Positions 20,554 through 29,151 are shown, counted from the stretch's first letter. The stretch is DNA of 38,329 bases from a virus (IMGVR_UViG_3300032296_001978:1-38329); one strand, 5' to 3'. Notes: generated by a model from the letters alone, not told the origin. Numbers and translations are program-made.

Positions 20554-20969
20554 CGGCCCTTCATGTCAATCGCCAGCATCAATAGGTCTTCCGGCGTCAC
20601 CCTGTCGGTCGGGTGTTTTCCGGTCATCATGTGGTGCGTCAGTTCGTAGCAGTACGCAGCCTTGCTGTCCCGAGCCTTGATGCCGACGAAGGCCAACAAA
20701 CTGAACCAGTCATAGCGCCCGCCTTCCAGCGAGTCGAAAACGTCAAGCGCCTTCCGATCGTTGCCGCCTACGTCGATCAGCACCCAGTTTTCAGGCGTCC
20801 AATCGTCGGTTTTGATGACGCCATCGGTAGCAGTGCTGTGATACAGAGTGTTGCCGATCACGATGCCGGAATGGCTGTAGCGGGTGACGAGTCGCGCCTT
20901 GATGATCCAGTTCGCCAGCCGGTGATTCCATGCATCAGACGCGGGCTTAGTGCGGAGGGCCAGCTTCAT
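20550..20969 (-). CDS. Permuted NlpC/P60-like (YiiX-type) hydrolase
   Basis: The ATG at 20969 gives 139 residues. The order of motifs is permuted for the papain-like NlpC/P60 fold: His33 in YSHSGIVIG comes before Cys107 in AYCYELTHHMM. The LYHST and FDSLEGGRYDWFSLLAFV segments fit the YiiX-like branch. Members act as cysteine peptidases, amidases or acyltransferases. Its place between tail fibre genes and lysis genes suggests cell-wall cleavage at entry or exit. It overlaps the tail-fibre assembly gene by one base. Confidence 0.75.
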   Translation of the reverse strand: MKLALRTKPASDAWNHRLANWIIKARLVTRYSHSGIVIGNTLYHSTATDGVIKTDDWTPENWVLIDVGGNDRKALDVFDSLEGGRYDWFSLLAFVGIKARDSKAAYCYELTHHMMTGKHPTDRVTPEDLLMLAIDMKGR

Positions 20970-21499
20970 CAGGGCACCAGGTAGAAGTTTTCTTGCAGCT
21001 TCGCTACCCAAGCCGCCTTAATCTCCGGCGTCATCAACTCATGCGAAGCCTGCGCGATGGACTGCGCCGCAAGTTCGTAACTCAGCGTCTGCATGTACTG
21101 CTGTGCAGCGAAGATCGCCGGGTCAGTCATCAGGCTAGTGAGTTGAGCCACAGTCCATTCGCCAGATCGAACCCTGCTCATGTTGTCAGCAGCCATCCAT
21201 GCAATCAGTTCCGACTGCACTGCGGCGCGTTTCTGATAGCGGCGTTGGTCAAGTTCAAACTGGGTTGGCGGTTCAGGCTCCGGCTCCGGCTCCGGCTCAG
21301 GGGTTGGTGGTGGCGGCACAAGATCAAAACTCGACCCATTCCATTTGGCTCGGTAACCCCCTGTAACCTCTGGTGCGGCGACATCGACGGCACGGGCTGG
21401 CATGAGCCACACACCGGGCTCCAGCGGGGACTCATCGGCCACCGTCATGCCGACGAAGTAGCCATGGGGATCAAGCTGACAAACAGGCTTCGTAGTCAT
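20969..21499 (-). CDS. Tail fibre assembly-like protein with Pro-Glu hinge
   Basis: The ATG at 21499 gives 176 residues. The N-terminal part (YFVGMTVADESPLEPGVWLMPARAVDVAAPEV ... AKWNGSSFDLV) is like those of tail fibre assembly (Tfa) proteins, which fold or cap the fibre tip. Then comes a PPPPTPEPEPEPEPEPP hinge, encoded by a tandem hexanucleotide, and a helical C-terminal domain. The place after the collar-domain fibre supports the call. Whether it stays on the virion is unknown. Confidence 0.78.
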   Translation of the reverse strand: MTTKPVCQLDPHGYFVGMTVADESPLEPGVWLMPARAVDVAAPEVTGGYRAKWNGSSFDLVPPPPTPEPEPEPEPEPPTQFELDQRRYQKRAAVQSELIAWMAADNMSRVRSGEWTVAQLTSLMTDPAIFAAQQYMQTLSYELAAQSIAQASHELMTPEIKAAWVAKLQENFYLVP

Positions 21500-21507
21500 G
21501 GTGACCC

Positions 21508-22398
21508 TCAGAATTTGATGCAAGCAAGAAGGGCGATGTTGCGGGGACGGGTCTCTGTGCCGCCAGTTGATCCAGTGCGAATGGAAGACGTTTGGTCGGC
21601 GGTACCGACTCTGGACCACACACTCGAATCTGAGAAGGTCGTGGCCGGGTTTCCGTAGACTGCGGCTTTTTCGTGGGTATGAGCCTGAATCTCCCCAGCC
21701 TGCGCGGAACCAAATCCCCGACCTGAGTCAATACCACGCCCGTCATCCCAGCCGCGCAGGAACTCTCCACGGAGGTCGGGCAAATTGAACGTAGTTGATC
21801 CGTTCCCTACGCCAAAGGTTGTACCGATAGCTGCAAAAAGCGCCGCATAGCTTGTGCGAGAAACTGCCGCGCCATTGGCCTTCAGCCATCCGGTCGGAGC
21901 CGTATTGCGAGCAAAAAACAGAATTGAGCCGGTGATACCAAGCAGTCCGGGTATCTCCTGCGCCTGCGGAACCTGCGCCCCACTTGCACCAGCAGGCACA
22001 GACAGCGGTCCGGTCATCGTGTCGCCGGAACGCTTCACGCCGCCGATATCAACCCAATCAGCAGATACTCCGGGTTGACTTGTGGTCACGTTCGCAAGGT
22101 TGTTCAGCAGCGCCCACACGCGGGAGTTGTGCCACACAGTCGCAGGCACATTCAATGCCCCGCTCAGGCTTGCCCATGCGCCCTTGAAGTTCGCTGATCC
22201 GACAGCAATCAGCGCGGAATCTTCCGCCGTCTGGGCGTTGGTGAATGTATCTTCCGCAAGCTGGTTGATTGCGGGGACCATCTGATTGACTTCCCAATCC
22301 CAGACGGCACGGCCTCGGGTGCCGTAGGTTGTTCGGTCAGATGGATCGGGGAGCGCCGTCCCAAGGTCGGGGACTGGTGTAGGGGTTACGGTTGCCAT
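21508..22398 (-). CDS. Tail fibre with phage tail collar domain
   Basis: A 296-residue protein. The N-terminal 100 residues should attach to the tail (MATVTPTPVPDLGTALPDPSD ... FTNAQTAEDSALIAVGSANFKGAW). A tail collar domain lies at about 150-215 (GSILFFARNTAPTGWLKANGA ... FNLPDLRGEFLRGWDDGRG), followed by a C-terminal tip with GEIQAHTHEK and RPRNIALLACIKF, typical of short tail fibres that bind receptors. It is probably the main host-range determinant here. Confidence 0.92.
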   Translation of the reverse strand: MATVTPTPVPDLGTALPDPSDRTTYGTRGRAVWDWEVNQMVPAINQLAEDTFTNAQTAEDSALIAVGSANFKGAWASLSGALNVPATVWHNSRVWALLNNLANVTTSQPGVSADWVDIGGVKRSGDTMTGPLSVPAGASGAQVPQAQEIPGLLGITGSILFFARNTAPTGWLKANGAAVSRTSYAALFAAIGTTFGVGNGSTTFNLPDLRGEFLRGWDDGRGIDSGRGFGSAQAGEIQAHTHEKAAVYGNPATTFSDSSVWSRVGTADQTSSIRTGSTGGTETRPRNIALLACIKF

Positions 22399-23354
22399 CA
22401 GATGTAGCCTTCCACTTCAATATTCACAAGGGCGGTCGTTGGAGATGTCTTTCGGATGGATGACGGCTTCAGAAGACCCCATGTCTTCAAGAAGCGATCT
22501 TCCGGCAATTGCGAAGGAACGAAAACCGCCCCGCTGTCCAATAGCTTTCTGATCGTGCGGTCCACGTTGTTGGCTTCACCGACGGCCATGAATGCCGTTC
22601 CGCGTAGGTCTTTGCCTTTTTCACCGGGGTATCTGACGGTGTTGCCCCACTTGTCAGTGACGCTGTAGCCGTAGTCCCTGTAAATGGCCTCAAAACCGAT
22701 TTCGCCGGTCCCGAAAAACTCGTAAGACCCAAAGCCCATAAGGCCGACACCGACAGGGTTTGTGTCGTCGCTAGTCATGGTGATACGAACCTCACAATCC
22801 GGGTACACCGGCAGGCCAGTAAATGAAAGCGTGTCGCCCTGCGATGGCGCTTCAAAATACAGACCCCAGTGCGGATCGGTTCCGGCCAGTTCCTCGGTGC
22901 CGATGGTGTTGTCATAGACCAGTGTCCCGGCTGGTTCGTCCCACACTTCGACGCGGATCGTGTCCACGTTCTCAAGCGCGAAAAACTCGATCACGTTGAA
23001 CACACCGGGACGGACAACAAACACAGCGGGGGATGTGCTGCGCGTCTTTGTCGCGGCCTTTGAATCAGCCCATGCCCATTTGTTGGTAGGCCCTTCATCA
23101 AACCAGCGGATCGGGTCAAGGTCCGGGCGTGTGGTGCTGACCCCTCCCACGGTGTCGCGGTAGACACGATGGGTAGCACTCACAATCACCCGCTTCTGGT
23201 TCGGGTAGTTGGTCCCGCTCACCCATTCGACCTCACCAGTCGTGCCATCGCCCATAACCCGCGTGGTATCAGGTTCTGCGACTGGTGATGTGATGTAGTT
23301 GGATGAGGTGATCGTGATCGGCACCAGCGCGTAAAACCCCTGCGTCACCGTCAT
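22398..23354 (-). CDS. Tail tip/baseplate protein
   Basis: A 318-residue beta-rich protein directly after the tape measure gene and before the fibre. It begins MTVTQGFYALVPITITSSNYITSPVAEPD, contains jelly-roll-like strand patterns (VFNVIEFFALENVDTIRVEVWD; CEVRITMTSDDTNPVGVG) and ends with helical and strand parts. Its location argues for a distal tail or baseplate component. No lambda M, L, K, I or J equivalent is present, so this protein may form most of the tail tip. Family name not recognised. Confidence 0.75.
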   Translation of the reverse strand: MTVTQGFYALVPITITSSNYITSPVAEPDTTRVMGDGTTGEVEWVSGTNYPNQKRVIVSATHRVYRDTVGGVSTTRPDLDPIRWFDEGPTNKWAWADSKAATKTRSTSPAVFVVRPGVFNVIEFFALENVDTIRVEVWDEPAGTLVYDNTIGTEELAGTDPHWGLYFEAPSQGDTLSFTGLPVYPDCEVRITMTSDDTNPVGVGLMGFGSYEFFGTGEIGFEAIYRDYGYSVTDKWGNTVRYPGEKGKDLRGTAFMAVGEANNVDRTIRKLLDSGAVFVPSQLPEDRFLKTWGLLKPSSIRKTSPTTALVNIEVEGYI

Positions 23355-26300
23355 GCCGTGACCTCCTGATTTCTCATCACGTTGTAACCACTGGTCAGAC
23401 GCGCCATGCCGGTTTCCAGCCGATCAATGGACGATGCCATCATGGCTGTAAGGCTCTTGAGTTCGCCGACCTGATGGGCTAGTTGCGGGTCCGATCCGGT
23501 GTTGGTTGGGTTGAACTTCGCCGGGACGATGGCCTCACCCTTGTGCACCATCGCAAGCATGTCTTGCGGGACGTAGTTCGTACCCACCGCGAACTGTGGG
23601 ATCTGAAGACCATAGTTCTGCGACAGAATGCGGCGGGTTTCGGTCAGGCTGGCAAGAGTCGAACCTTGCACGGCGCGAAGGTCGCCAAGACTTCCGGCGG
23701 TGGACTCGGCAATTTCCAAGACCTTGCGCGAGAGTTCCGGTAGCATCTTTGCCGCTTCCTGATCGCCTGCGCGGGCTTGTGCCGTCGCCATTGCAAACTG
23801 CGCCTGGTAGAACGAACGGCCAGCGGCTGTGTCTCCCAGAATCTCGCCACGAATGCGGCGGATTTCATCGGTCAGTGAGTCGGCTACGTCCTGCCATGCC
23901 CGCTTGAATTCTTCAGCGGCCCGGCGCTGCGCCTCTGCTGCATCTTCTGCGGCTCTTGCGGCTGCGTTGTAGTTCGATGCGACTGACTTGTATGCCGGGA
24001 CGCGCACAGAGCCAACCGCACCGGCAATACCGCCGATGGCCTGTTGAATGCCTGCGATTGCTTGACGGAATCCGGGATCAGCAAAGATCGCATTCAGTGT
24101 CGCGGCGGCCCTCTGTGCCGTTGCCACTACGTTGGCAATGGCCTGCTGGCTGATCGCTTGCGAGATCGGAACACCAGCCAGCACAGCGGTAAACACCGGC
24201 TGGATGATCTGAGCTTGGAAGGCTTGGGCAATCTGACCAGCCACCGGGCTAACGATGGTGCTGTAGATGCCGCCGATCACCATGTCGCTGAGAGCCTCGC
24301 CCACCTGAGCCTGAGACATGCGGCCAAGCATTCCTTGGACGATGATGTCCGTCATGCCCTCGGCAGTGATTCCCGCCTTTTGCATGGCCTCATTGATCTG
24401 GCCGATGAACTGTTCGAACTGCTCTTTCGTGTAGTTCAGTCCGGTGGCGGCGTTGAACATCTGCATCTGAAGCTGAGTCATCGCGTCATTGACGCGCTTC
24501 ATCTGTTCTTCAGCGGACTCTGCCCCTTTGAAGTTGATATTCAGTGAGCCGGTAAACGCCTTGATGGCCTCGTCGCTATAGCCCATCGCACGGGCCATGC
24601 CTGCGGCCCCGTCCTGCACGTTTCGGGCCATTGCTATCAGTTCAGAGCTTTGGCCGGTGATGTCCGCGCCTACGGTCCCCTTGTCGCTTCGGAAAAGCCC
24701 GCCCTTTTCGAACTTGTATTCGTTGGCAGTGATTCCGCCTTGATTGAAGTTCAGTTGAGTTCCTACCTCTTTCAGCTTCCGACCGAAAAGAGGCTTCCAG
24801 AGTGCGATTGCGGCGATGGCGATCCACCCCCAAACTGGGATGGCAGACAAGACAGACTGAGCGCCAGCCATTACGCCGCCTGTTGCAGCGGTGGTGCCTC
24901 CAGTTGCAACAGAACCGGTTCCGACCGCAGTTGCGCCGGTAGTCGTTGCAGATACACCAAATCCGGTTCCTGTCGCGGTAGCTCCAAAACCGGACCCAGC
25001 GGCAGACACGCCAAATCCAGTTCCTGTCGCGGTCCCCAATGTGCTACCGGCAGCAGCCGCACCAGCACCAGCGCCAGCGCCGATGTAGTTGCCGATAGCA
25101 TTCTTGGCGTAGTTGCCAGCCACATTCGTGACGAGATCGCCGACTATGCTGCCGCCACCAGTGCCGCCGCCAAGGAAACTACTAATTACACCGCTCCATT
25201 GGGTTGAGGCGAGAGCCGACATGATGGCGCTGCTGATCGCCTTTGCAATCTCACGGGCAACCATCGTTTTGAAGATGTTGACGATGGAGTCGCCCAGGTT
25301 CTCCCCGAAGCTCTTTCCATTCTCAAAGCCACGCATCAGCGCGTCAGTGAGCATGTCCTCCATCTTCTGGGCGGTTTGCTGCCATGCGTCCTGCGTCTTC
25401 TTTGCGGCTTCGACGGCCTCTTTCTGCATGGCACCGCCGATGCGAGCCTGAGCAAGCTCTTTCAGAGACTTCGCCTGATCCCGGTAAATCTTGGCGATCT
25501 CGGGATCAATGCTGTCCATGATGGCCGCGAATCGCTCTTTTTCTGCCGCAGCATCAGAAATGCGTGCAGCCTCAAGCTGAGCCAGAGCAATGCCAGTCAG
25601 GCCGTATGCCTCGTTGGCTTGCTTCTGCGCCTTCACTTGATCTTGGATGGCACTGGCTTCTTTTTGGTGAGACTCGATAAGATCGGCGTAGCGATCAGCG
25701 GCCTCGCCCATAGCCTTCTGCTCAAGCTCGAAGTTCTCTTGAACCAGCTTGTTCCGCTGTGCAACGACATCAAGATCATTCTTCCTGATCTTGGCGTACT
25801 CACGTTCAGCGGCAGCGAGTGCTTTCGATTGGTCAGCAGCGGACCCAAGTGCTCGCTTCAGCCGGGATGCATCAGCATTCGCCGAACTGGCCGTGTTGCT
25901 GGTTGTCTCCCATGCGGAGTTGATGGCAGCACCGGCATCGGACCATACTTTCTTGATGTCCTCTCCGGCCATCTTGCCGATCTGCCGTGCCCGCTCAAAC
26001 TCTCCGCTGAACATGGCTTCAACCTGTCCCATGACAGAGCCGATGATCCGACCCAGAGTCTGGAACACCGTAACCACGCCGACGACAACGGAGTACACGC
26101 CCTTCATGGCTGGCGTGAGTACTCGCACCATCATGTCAGCCACGCTTCCAGAGCCGCCCGTCACCTTGTCCAGACTGCCCACCAACACCAGAGCATCGTT
26201 GCTCAGTTGCTGCATGGCCGCGCCCACGGTCAACGGGATGGACTCGCCCTCTTGGCGGAGCTTGTCCAGCGACTGGATAAGCGCACCACCAACGACATCG

Positions 26301-26944
26301 GCAGTCAGCTTGCCGTCTTGGGCCATCTGGCGAAGCTCACCGGTCGCCACGCCCATAGACTGGGCCAGTGCCTTCATGAATCGTGGGTTTGCTTCGGCAA
26401 TCGAGTTGAACTCATCGCCCCGCAGCGCACCGGCCCCCATAGCTTGGGCAAACTGCATCGTGGCGGCGGCGGCCTCTGCCGTGTTCGCGCCCGATACCTT
26501 CAGCGAAGTGGCGAAGGCCTCAGTGATGGCCGCGACTTCTTCCGTGCTACCGCCGATGGCCTTGATGGGGTCATTCAGCTTTGTGTAGAGACTCGCCACC
26601 GATCCCAGTTCTACAGCGTTGCGCTGTGCGATCTGGTAGATGTCTTTCTGAGCCTGCGCGAAGTCCTGCCCGGACCCGACAGCCAGCTTCAGACGCGCAT
26701 CCATGAGCGTGACAGCATCGGCCATCTTCAGGTACTGTGATGCAATGGCCGTCAGACCAAGACCAGCCAATGCGCCCTTGAGCATGGACACAGACGATTC
26801 CAGCGCCTTGAACTTGCCCGAAGTCTTGTCGGCTGCGTCGGCTGTCTTGTTCGCCGCCTTTTCGGTAGCGGCAAGCTCACGCTGTCCAGCCTTGAGGCCT
26901 TGCGTGTCGATTGCGATACCGATTGTGGTGATGTCTACGGCCAT
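23351..26944 (-). CDS. Tape measure protein
   Basis: A 1197-residue protein. The N-terminal 300 residues form a tape measure domain (GLKAGQRELAATEKAANKTADAADKTSGKF, then the helical AVTLMDARLKLAV ... GDEFNSIAEANPRFMKALAQSMGV). A long charged coiled coil covers about 370-520. A hydrophobic and Gly-rich stretch at about 560-740 includes tandem GTGFGVS-like repeats and a membrane-like helix (IPVWGWIAIAAIALW). The C-terminal part is Ala/Gln-rich. It sets tail length and is ejected at infection. The length predicts a tail in the range of other long-tailed siphoviruses. Confidence 0.95.
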   Translation of the reverse strand: MAVDITTIGIAIDTQGLKAGQRELAATEKAANKTADAADKTSGKFKALESSVSMLKGALAGLGLTAIASQYLKMADAVTLMDARLKLAVGSGQDFAQAQKDIYQIAQRNAVELGSVASLYTKLNDPIKAIGGSTEEVAAITEAFATSLKVSGANTAEAAAATMQFAQAMGAGALRGDEFNSIAEANPRFMKALAQSMGVATGELRQMAQDGKLTADVVGGALIQSLDKLRQEGESIPLTVGAAMQQLSNDALVLVGSLDKVTGGSGSVADMMVRVLTPAMKGVYSVVVGVVTVFQTLGRIIGSVMGQVEAMFSGEFERARQIGKMAGEDIKKVWSDAGAAINSAWETTSNTASSANADASRLKRALGSAADQSKALAAAEREYAKIRKNDLDVVAQRNKLVQENFELEQKAMGEAADRYADLIESHQKEASAIQDQVKAQKQANEAYGLTGIALAQLEAARISDAAAEKERFAAIMDSIDPEIAKIYRDQAKSLKELAQARIGGAMQKEAVEAAKKTQDAWQQTAQKMEDMLTDALMRGFENGKSFGENLGDSIVNIFKTMVAREIAKAISSAIMSALASTQWSGVISSFLGGGTGGGSIVGDLVTNVAGNYAKNAIGNYIGAGAGAGAAAAGSTLGTATGTGFGVSAAGSGFGATATGTGFGVSATTTGATAVGTGSVATGGTTAATGGVMAGAQSVLSAIPVWGWIAIAAIALWKPLFGRKLKEVGTQLNFNQGGITANEYKFEKGGLFRSDKGTVGADITGQSSELIAMARNVQDGAAGMARAMGYSDEAIKAFTGSLNINFKGAESAEEQMKRVNDAMTQLQMQMFNAATGLNYTKEQFEQFIGQINEAMQKAGITAEGMTDIIVQGMLGRMSQAQVGEALSDMVIGGIYSTIVSPVAGQIAQAFQAQIIQPVFTAVLAGVPISQAISQQAIANVVATAQRAAATLNAIFADPGFRQAIAGIQQAIGGIAGAVGSVRVPAYKSVASNYNAAARAAEDAAEAQRRAAEEFKRAWQDVADSLTDEIRRIRGEILGDTAAGRSFYQAQFAMATAQARAGDQEAAKMLPELSRKVLEIAESTAGSLGDLRAVQGSTLASLTETRRILSQNYGLQIPQFAVGTNYVPQDMLAMVHKGEAIVPAKFNPTNTGSDPQLAHQVGELKSLTAMMASSIDRLETGMARLTSGYNVMRNQEVTA
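24951..25033. repeat. Tandem Gly-rich repeat inside the tape measure gene
   Basis: A 29-base unit at 24951-24979 recurs with three changes at 25005-25033, with a degenerate copy between. It encodes repeated GTATGTGFGVS-type peptides. It follows the hydrophobic part of the tape measure protein and may have expanded by slippage. Confidence 0.75.
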
Positions 26945-26945
26945 G

Positions 26946-27365
26946 TCAGCCCCTCAAAACGCTTCGGATGTGCTTCGCAATGGACTTGCGGCGCTCCGGG
27001 TCTGTGTATTCCTGCCAAGGCGGCGGGCAGTCTTGATTGCGTGACTTCGCAATCTGCACGGCGTACTCAAGCGACAACCGGCGAAGGGTTCGGAACTCCC
27101 ACCCGCTCAGGTCAAGCGAGCATGTCCGCGCCCATGTCTCCAACTCGGTGAAGCTGACGGCCCCTTCTCCCATCCCTGCCGGGACCGTTGGGCCGACTTC
27201 CATCAGGTAGTCAATCAGGTAGTCGCCGCCATCAATGGGAGGCAGCGGCGGTTCCTTGTCTTTCTCTAGGCATAGCTCCATGCGGCTAGGCCCCTTGTCG
27301 GGCTTTGCCAGAAGCCATGCCAACTGCCGGACGTAAAGGGTCAGTTCTTCACTGACCCGCTGGTG
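26946..27365 (-). CDS. Tail assembly chaperone extension (T part of GT), made by -1 frameshift
   Basis: This frame has no good start of its own. It is open from 27376 on the minus strand and overlaps the end of the upstream chaperone gene. After a -1 slip at the heptamer 27365-27371 the ribosome would read CAC at 27365 and add 139 residues, giving a fusion of about 268 residues, close to lambda gpGT (279). The sequence from 27323 includes LPPIDGGDYLIDYLMEVGPTVPAG and WEFRTLRRLSLEYAVQIAKS, typical of phage tail chaperone/minor tail T proteins. The fusion binds the tape measure and tail tube proteins during assembly. Confidence 0.82.
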   Translation of the reverse strand, partial: HQRVSEELTLYVRQLAWLLAKPDKGPSRMELCLEKDKEPPLPPIDGGDYLIDYLMEVGPTVPAGMGEGAVSFTELETWARTCSLDLSGWEFRTLRRLSLEYAVQIAKSRNQDCPPPWQEYTDPERRKSIAKHIRSVLRG

Positions 27366-27751
27366 AAATTTCCAAGGTCATCCGAAAACTCGATGATCTG
27401 ATCCACCCAGTGCGGGTTTCGCTTCAGGGCAGATTTCAGGAGGTCTTCGGAGTAAGGCTGTTTCACGCCATCCCAGCCGGTCACACGAACGGCAGCGGCT
27501 GATACGTTCTGTTCCTTGACTTCCTCAAGGGTCTTCGGCTCTACGGTCTTGCCGCGCCGTGCAGCCATCTGCTGATCCCGCATGGCATCACGCATCAGGC
27601 GCGAAGTGAACTTCGTCACCGAATCCGCATGACGACCCAACACGATCAAGGTGATGCCGGTGTCCGTGATCCCGTCTTCGTGCTTGAGCATCAAGGGCTG
27701 GCCCTGCTCAGACTTGCCAACGGAATCGAATGCGGTGATGTCAATGGTCAT
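27341..27751 (-). CDS. Tail assembly chaperone (G part)
   Basis: A 136-residue protein just before the tape measure region, where lambda has gene G. It has an N-terminal strand-rich part (MTIDITAFDSVGKSEQGQPLMLKHEDG ... GITLIVLGRHADSVTKF) and a C-terminal helical part (SEDLLKSALKRNPHWVDQIIEFSDDLGNF). Most ribosomes would stop at 27341; a minority shift into the T frame. It is not part of the virion in related phages. Confidence 0.85.
   Translation of the reverse strand: MTIDITAFDSVGKSEQGQPLMLKHEDGITDTGITLIVLGRHADSVTKFTSRLMRDAMRDQQMAARRGKTVEPKTLEEVKEQNVSAAAVRVTGWDGVKQPYSEDLLKSALKRNPHWVDQIIEFSDDLGNFTSGSVKN
27365..27371 (-). promoter_or_regulatory. Slippery heptamer A AAT TTC for programmed -1 frameshift
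   Basis: On the minus strand AAATTTC lies in the frame X-XXY-YYZ relative to the 136-residue chaperone gene, eight codons before its stop. The -1 frame is open through this point and continues to 26946. Both tRNAs could re-pair after the slip (AAT to AAA, TTC to TTT). Confidence 0.78.
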
Positions 27752-27774
27752 TGCTTCTCTCTGGTCTTGATGGG

Positions 27775-27806
27775 AAAGAAAAAGGGCCAGCCACCGGCCA
27801 GCCCTT
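27775..27806 (-). terminator. Intrinsic terminator after the major tail protein gene
   Basis: On the minus strand an 11-bp stem with two G-T pairs (27782-27792 with 27796-27806) and a 3-base loop runs into TTTTTCTTT. It lies 12 bases past the tail tube gene stop and would lower expression of the downstream tail genes. Confidence 0.85.
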
Positions 27807-27818
27807 GGGTGTCACTGC

Positions 27819-28280
27819 TTAGGGTGCAGCAACTTCGACGATGCCCACGCCTGCGCTGTTGGTCGTGATGCTCAGGGTCACGGTGGCAGAGCGCAGCGTG
27901 TCCACGCCGTTGGCGGCTTTCTTGAAGCTCATGACCTTGGCTTGGAAGTAGTCGATTGCGCCGCCCTGGTATTCAACCTTGAAGCTGTAGTCGTCGTCCG
28001 AGTTGAGCGCGGTCTTCAGCAGGGTTTGCCCAGCGTCGTCGTCGTCGATGGCCAGTTGAAGCGTCTTGGTCCCCTCGTTGAAGCTGCCTTTGTATTTGGC
28101 GGTGCCTCGGGTGTCGATGGGGTTGTGGGTGATTTCCGCGTACTCGCGGCCATGCTCGCCTGCGTCGGTGATTTCGCCGATGTTGGTGAACGTCAGCGCG
28201 GCGTAACCGGTGCTGTTGAAGGTGGCGGGGATGGAAGCGGAAATGCCGAGAGTGGTCCCGGCAACGGACTCGATAGCCAT
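27819..28280 (-). CDS. Major tail tube protein
   Basis: The ATG at 28280 follows AAGGAAA and gives 153 residues. The protein is beta-rich and of tail tube type: MAIESVAGTTLGISASIPATFNSTGYAAL then ITHNPIDTRGTAKYKGSFNEGTKTLQLAIDDDDAGQTLLKTAL and a C-terminal strand pair. It lies between the tail terminator-like gene and the chaperones and has its own flanking terminators, fitting a highly expressed structural protein. Confidence 0.9.
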   Translation of the reverse strand: MAIESVAGTTLGISASIPATFNSTGYAALTFTNIGEITDAGEHGREYAEITHNPIDTRGTAKYKGSFNEGTKTLQLAIDDDDAGQTLLKTALNSDDDYSFKVEYQGGAIDYFQAKVMSFKKAANGVDTLRSATVTLSITTNSAGVGIVEVAAP

Positions 28281-28300
28281 AGTGGTTTCCTTTCGGGAAT

Positions 28301-28322
28301 AAAAAACCCCGCTCAAGGCGGG
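28301..28322 (-). terminator. Intrinsic terminator before the major tail protein gene
   Basis: On the minus strand CCCGC and GCGGG (28308-28312 with 28318-28322) form a 5-bp GC stem followed by GTTTTTT. It lies in the gap between the tail terminator-like gene and the tail tube gene, only about 20 bases before the next start codon. Confidence 0.82.
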
Positions 28323-28346
28323 CTGGTCATTTGCCGGGGGGCAAAC

Positions 28347-28745
28347 TCAGTGAATGCAGATGAAGCGGATGCTCACCGGCACGATGTAGCGGCCCTCATC
28401 GGTGAATGAAGGCGCGATTGATGGTGTGGCTTCCACTCGCACGGAGTAGCCGCCAGAAGTCAGGACAGTGCCAGCAGCAAACCGGCTTCGGATCGCAGAT
28501 GCACGGGCTTGCGCGTCTACCGGACCGTAGCCCTGCGGGTAACTCAGCAGCACCTGAAAGATTCCGCGATCAATGATGGTCTGTTGCTGGTGATCCGGGT
28601 TCACCGGGTCCAGTGGCAGCAGTTTGACGCGCTGGTATGGCGTGCCTTCGGTCGGCTCAAACTGCACGTTTTCCCATGCCGTATGAATCGCTGGCGTCAT
28701 GCCTGCAAGATGCATTTCAAGTGCAGAGCGGATGTGTTCAAGCAT
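28347..28745 (-). CDS. Tail terminator-like protein
   Basis: A 132-residue protein with a helix-strand pattern as in the lambda gpU/DUF4128 group: ALEMHLAGMTPAIHTAWENVQFEPTEGTPYQRVKLLPL, then a strand-rich GIFQVLLSYPQGYGPVDAQARASAIRSRF. Such proteins cap the tail tube and join it to the head. It lies between the gp10-like connector and the tail tube gene, as usual. Confidence 0.82.
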   Translation of the reverse strand: MLEHIRSALEMHLAGMTPAIHTAWENVQFEPTEGTPYQRVKLLPLDPVNPDHQQQTIIDRGIFQVLLSYPQGYGPVDAQARASAIRSRFAAGTVLTSGGYSVRVEATPSIAPSFTDEGRYIVPVSIRFICIH

Positions 28746-29151
28746 TTCTCACCGCCTCCGCAGCTTTGGCGACTTTTTGTCGCCACTCCATAACCGTCAG
28801 TCGAACCATGCCCGATGGCGCTTGCTGTGACCAGCCGTATTCAAGGCGCTTTGCATAGGGCAGCGAGTTGGCAAGGTAGATCGTTTGCCCAGCCTTCCAT
28901 GCGCTCAGGCCCGTTTGAATGCGGGTGATGGATGAACCGCCAGAGCGATCAGCCGCGCCATCTGTGCGGACATTCGGCACACCTGCGCCGTACATCCAAT
29001 TGCCCTTGAATCGCCCGGTATCGACCGGTGATTTCTGCACCAGAGATGCACCCATCGCCAAAGCGGATGACCGGACAACCGTATCAGCCTTGTCGCCAGC
29101 TTTCGCCAACAGCGCAGCGAAGTCGCGCCGGAACTTCGCGTTCTGGCTCAC
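28738..29151 (-). CDS. Neck/tail completion protein (HK97 gp10-like)
   Basis: A 137-residue basic protein with the pattern SLVQKSPVDTGRFKGNWMYG and YLANSLPYAKRLEYGWSQQAPSGMVRLTV, diagnostic of the HK97 gp10-like head-tail joining family. It overlaps the genes on both sides by 4 to 8 bases. It completes the neck or the tail end during assembly. Confidence 0.9.
   Translation of the reverse strand: MSQNAKFRRDFAALLAKAGDKADTVVRSSALAMGASLVQKSPVDTGRFKGNWMYGAGVPNVRTDGAADRSGGSSITRIQTGLSAWKAGQTIYLANSLPYAKRLEYGWSQQAPSGMVRLTVMEWRQKVAKAAEAVRNA

Noticed and set aside
25376-26740. Plus-strand open frame of 454 codons
   Set aside because: It is antisense to the tape measure gene; long shadow frames are expected in GC-rich coding DNA.
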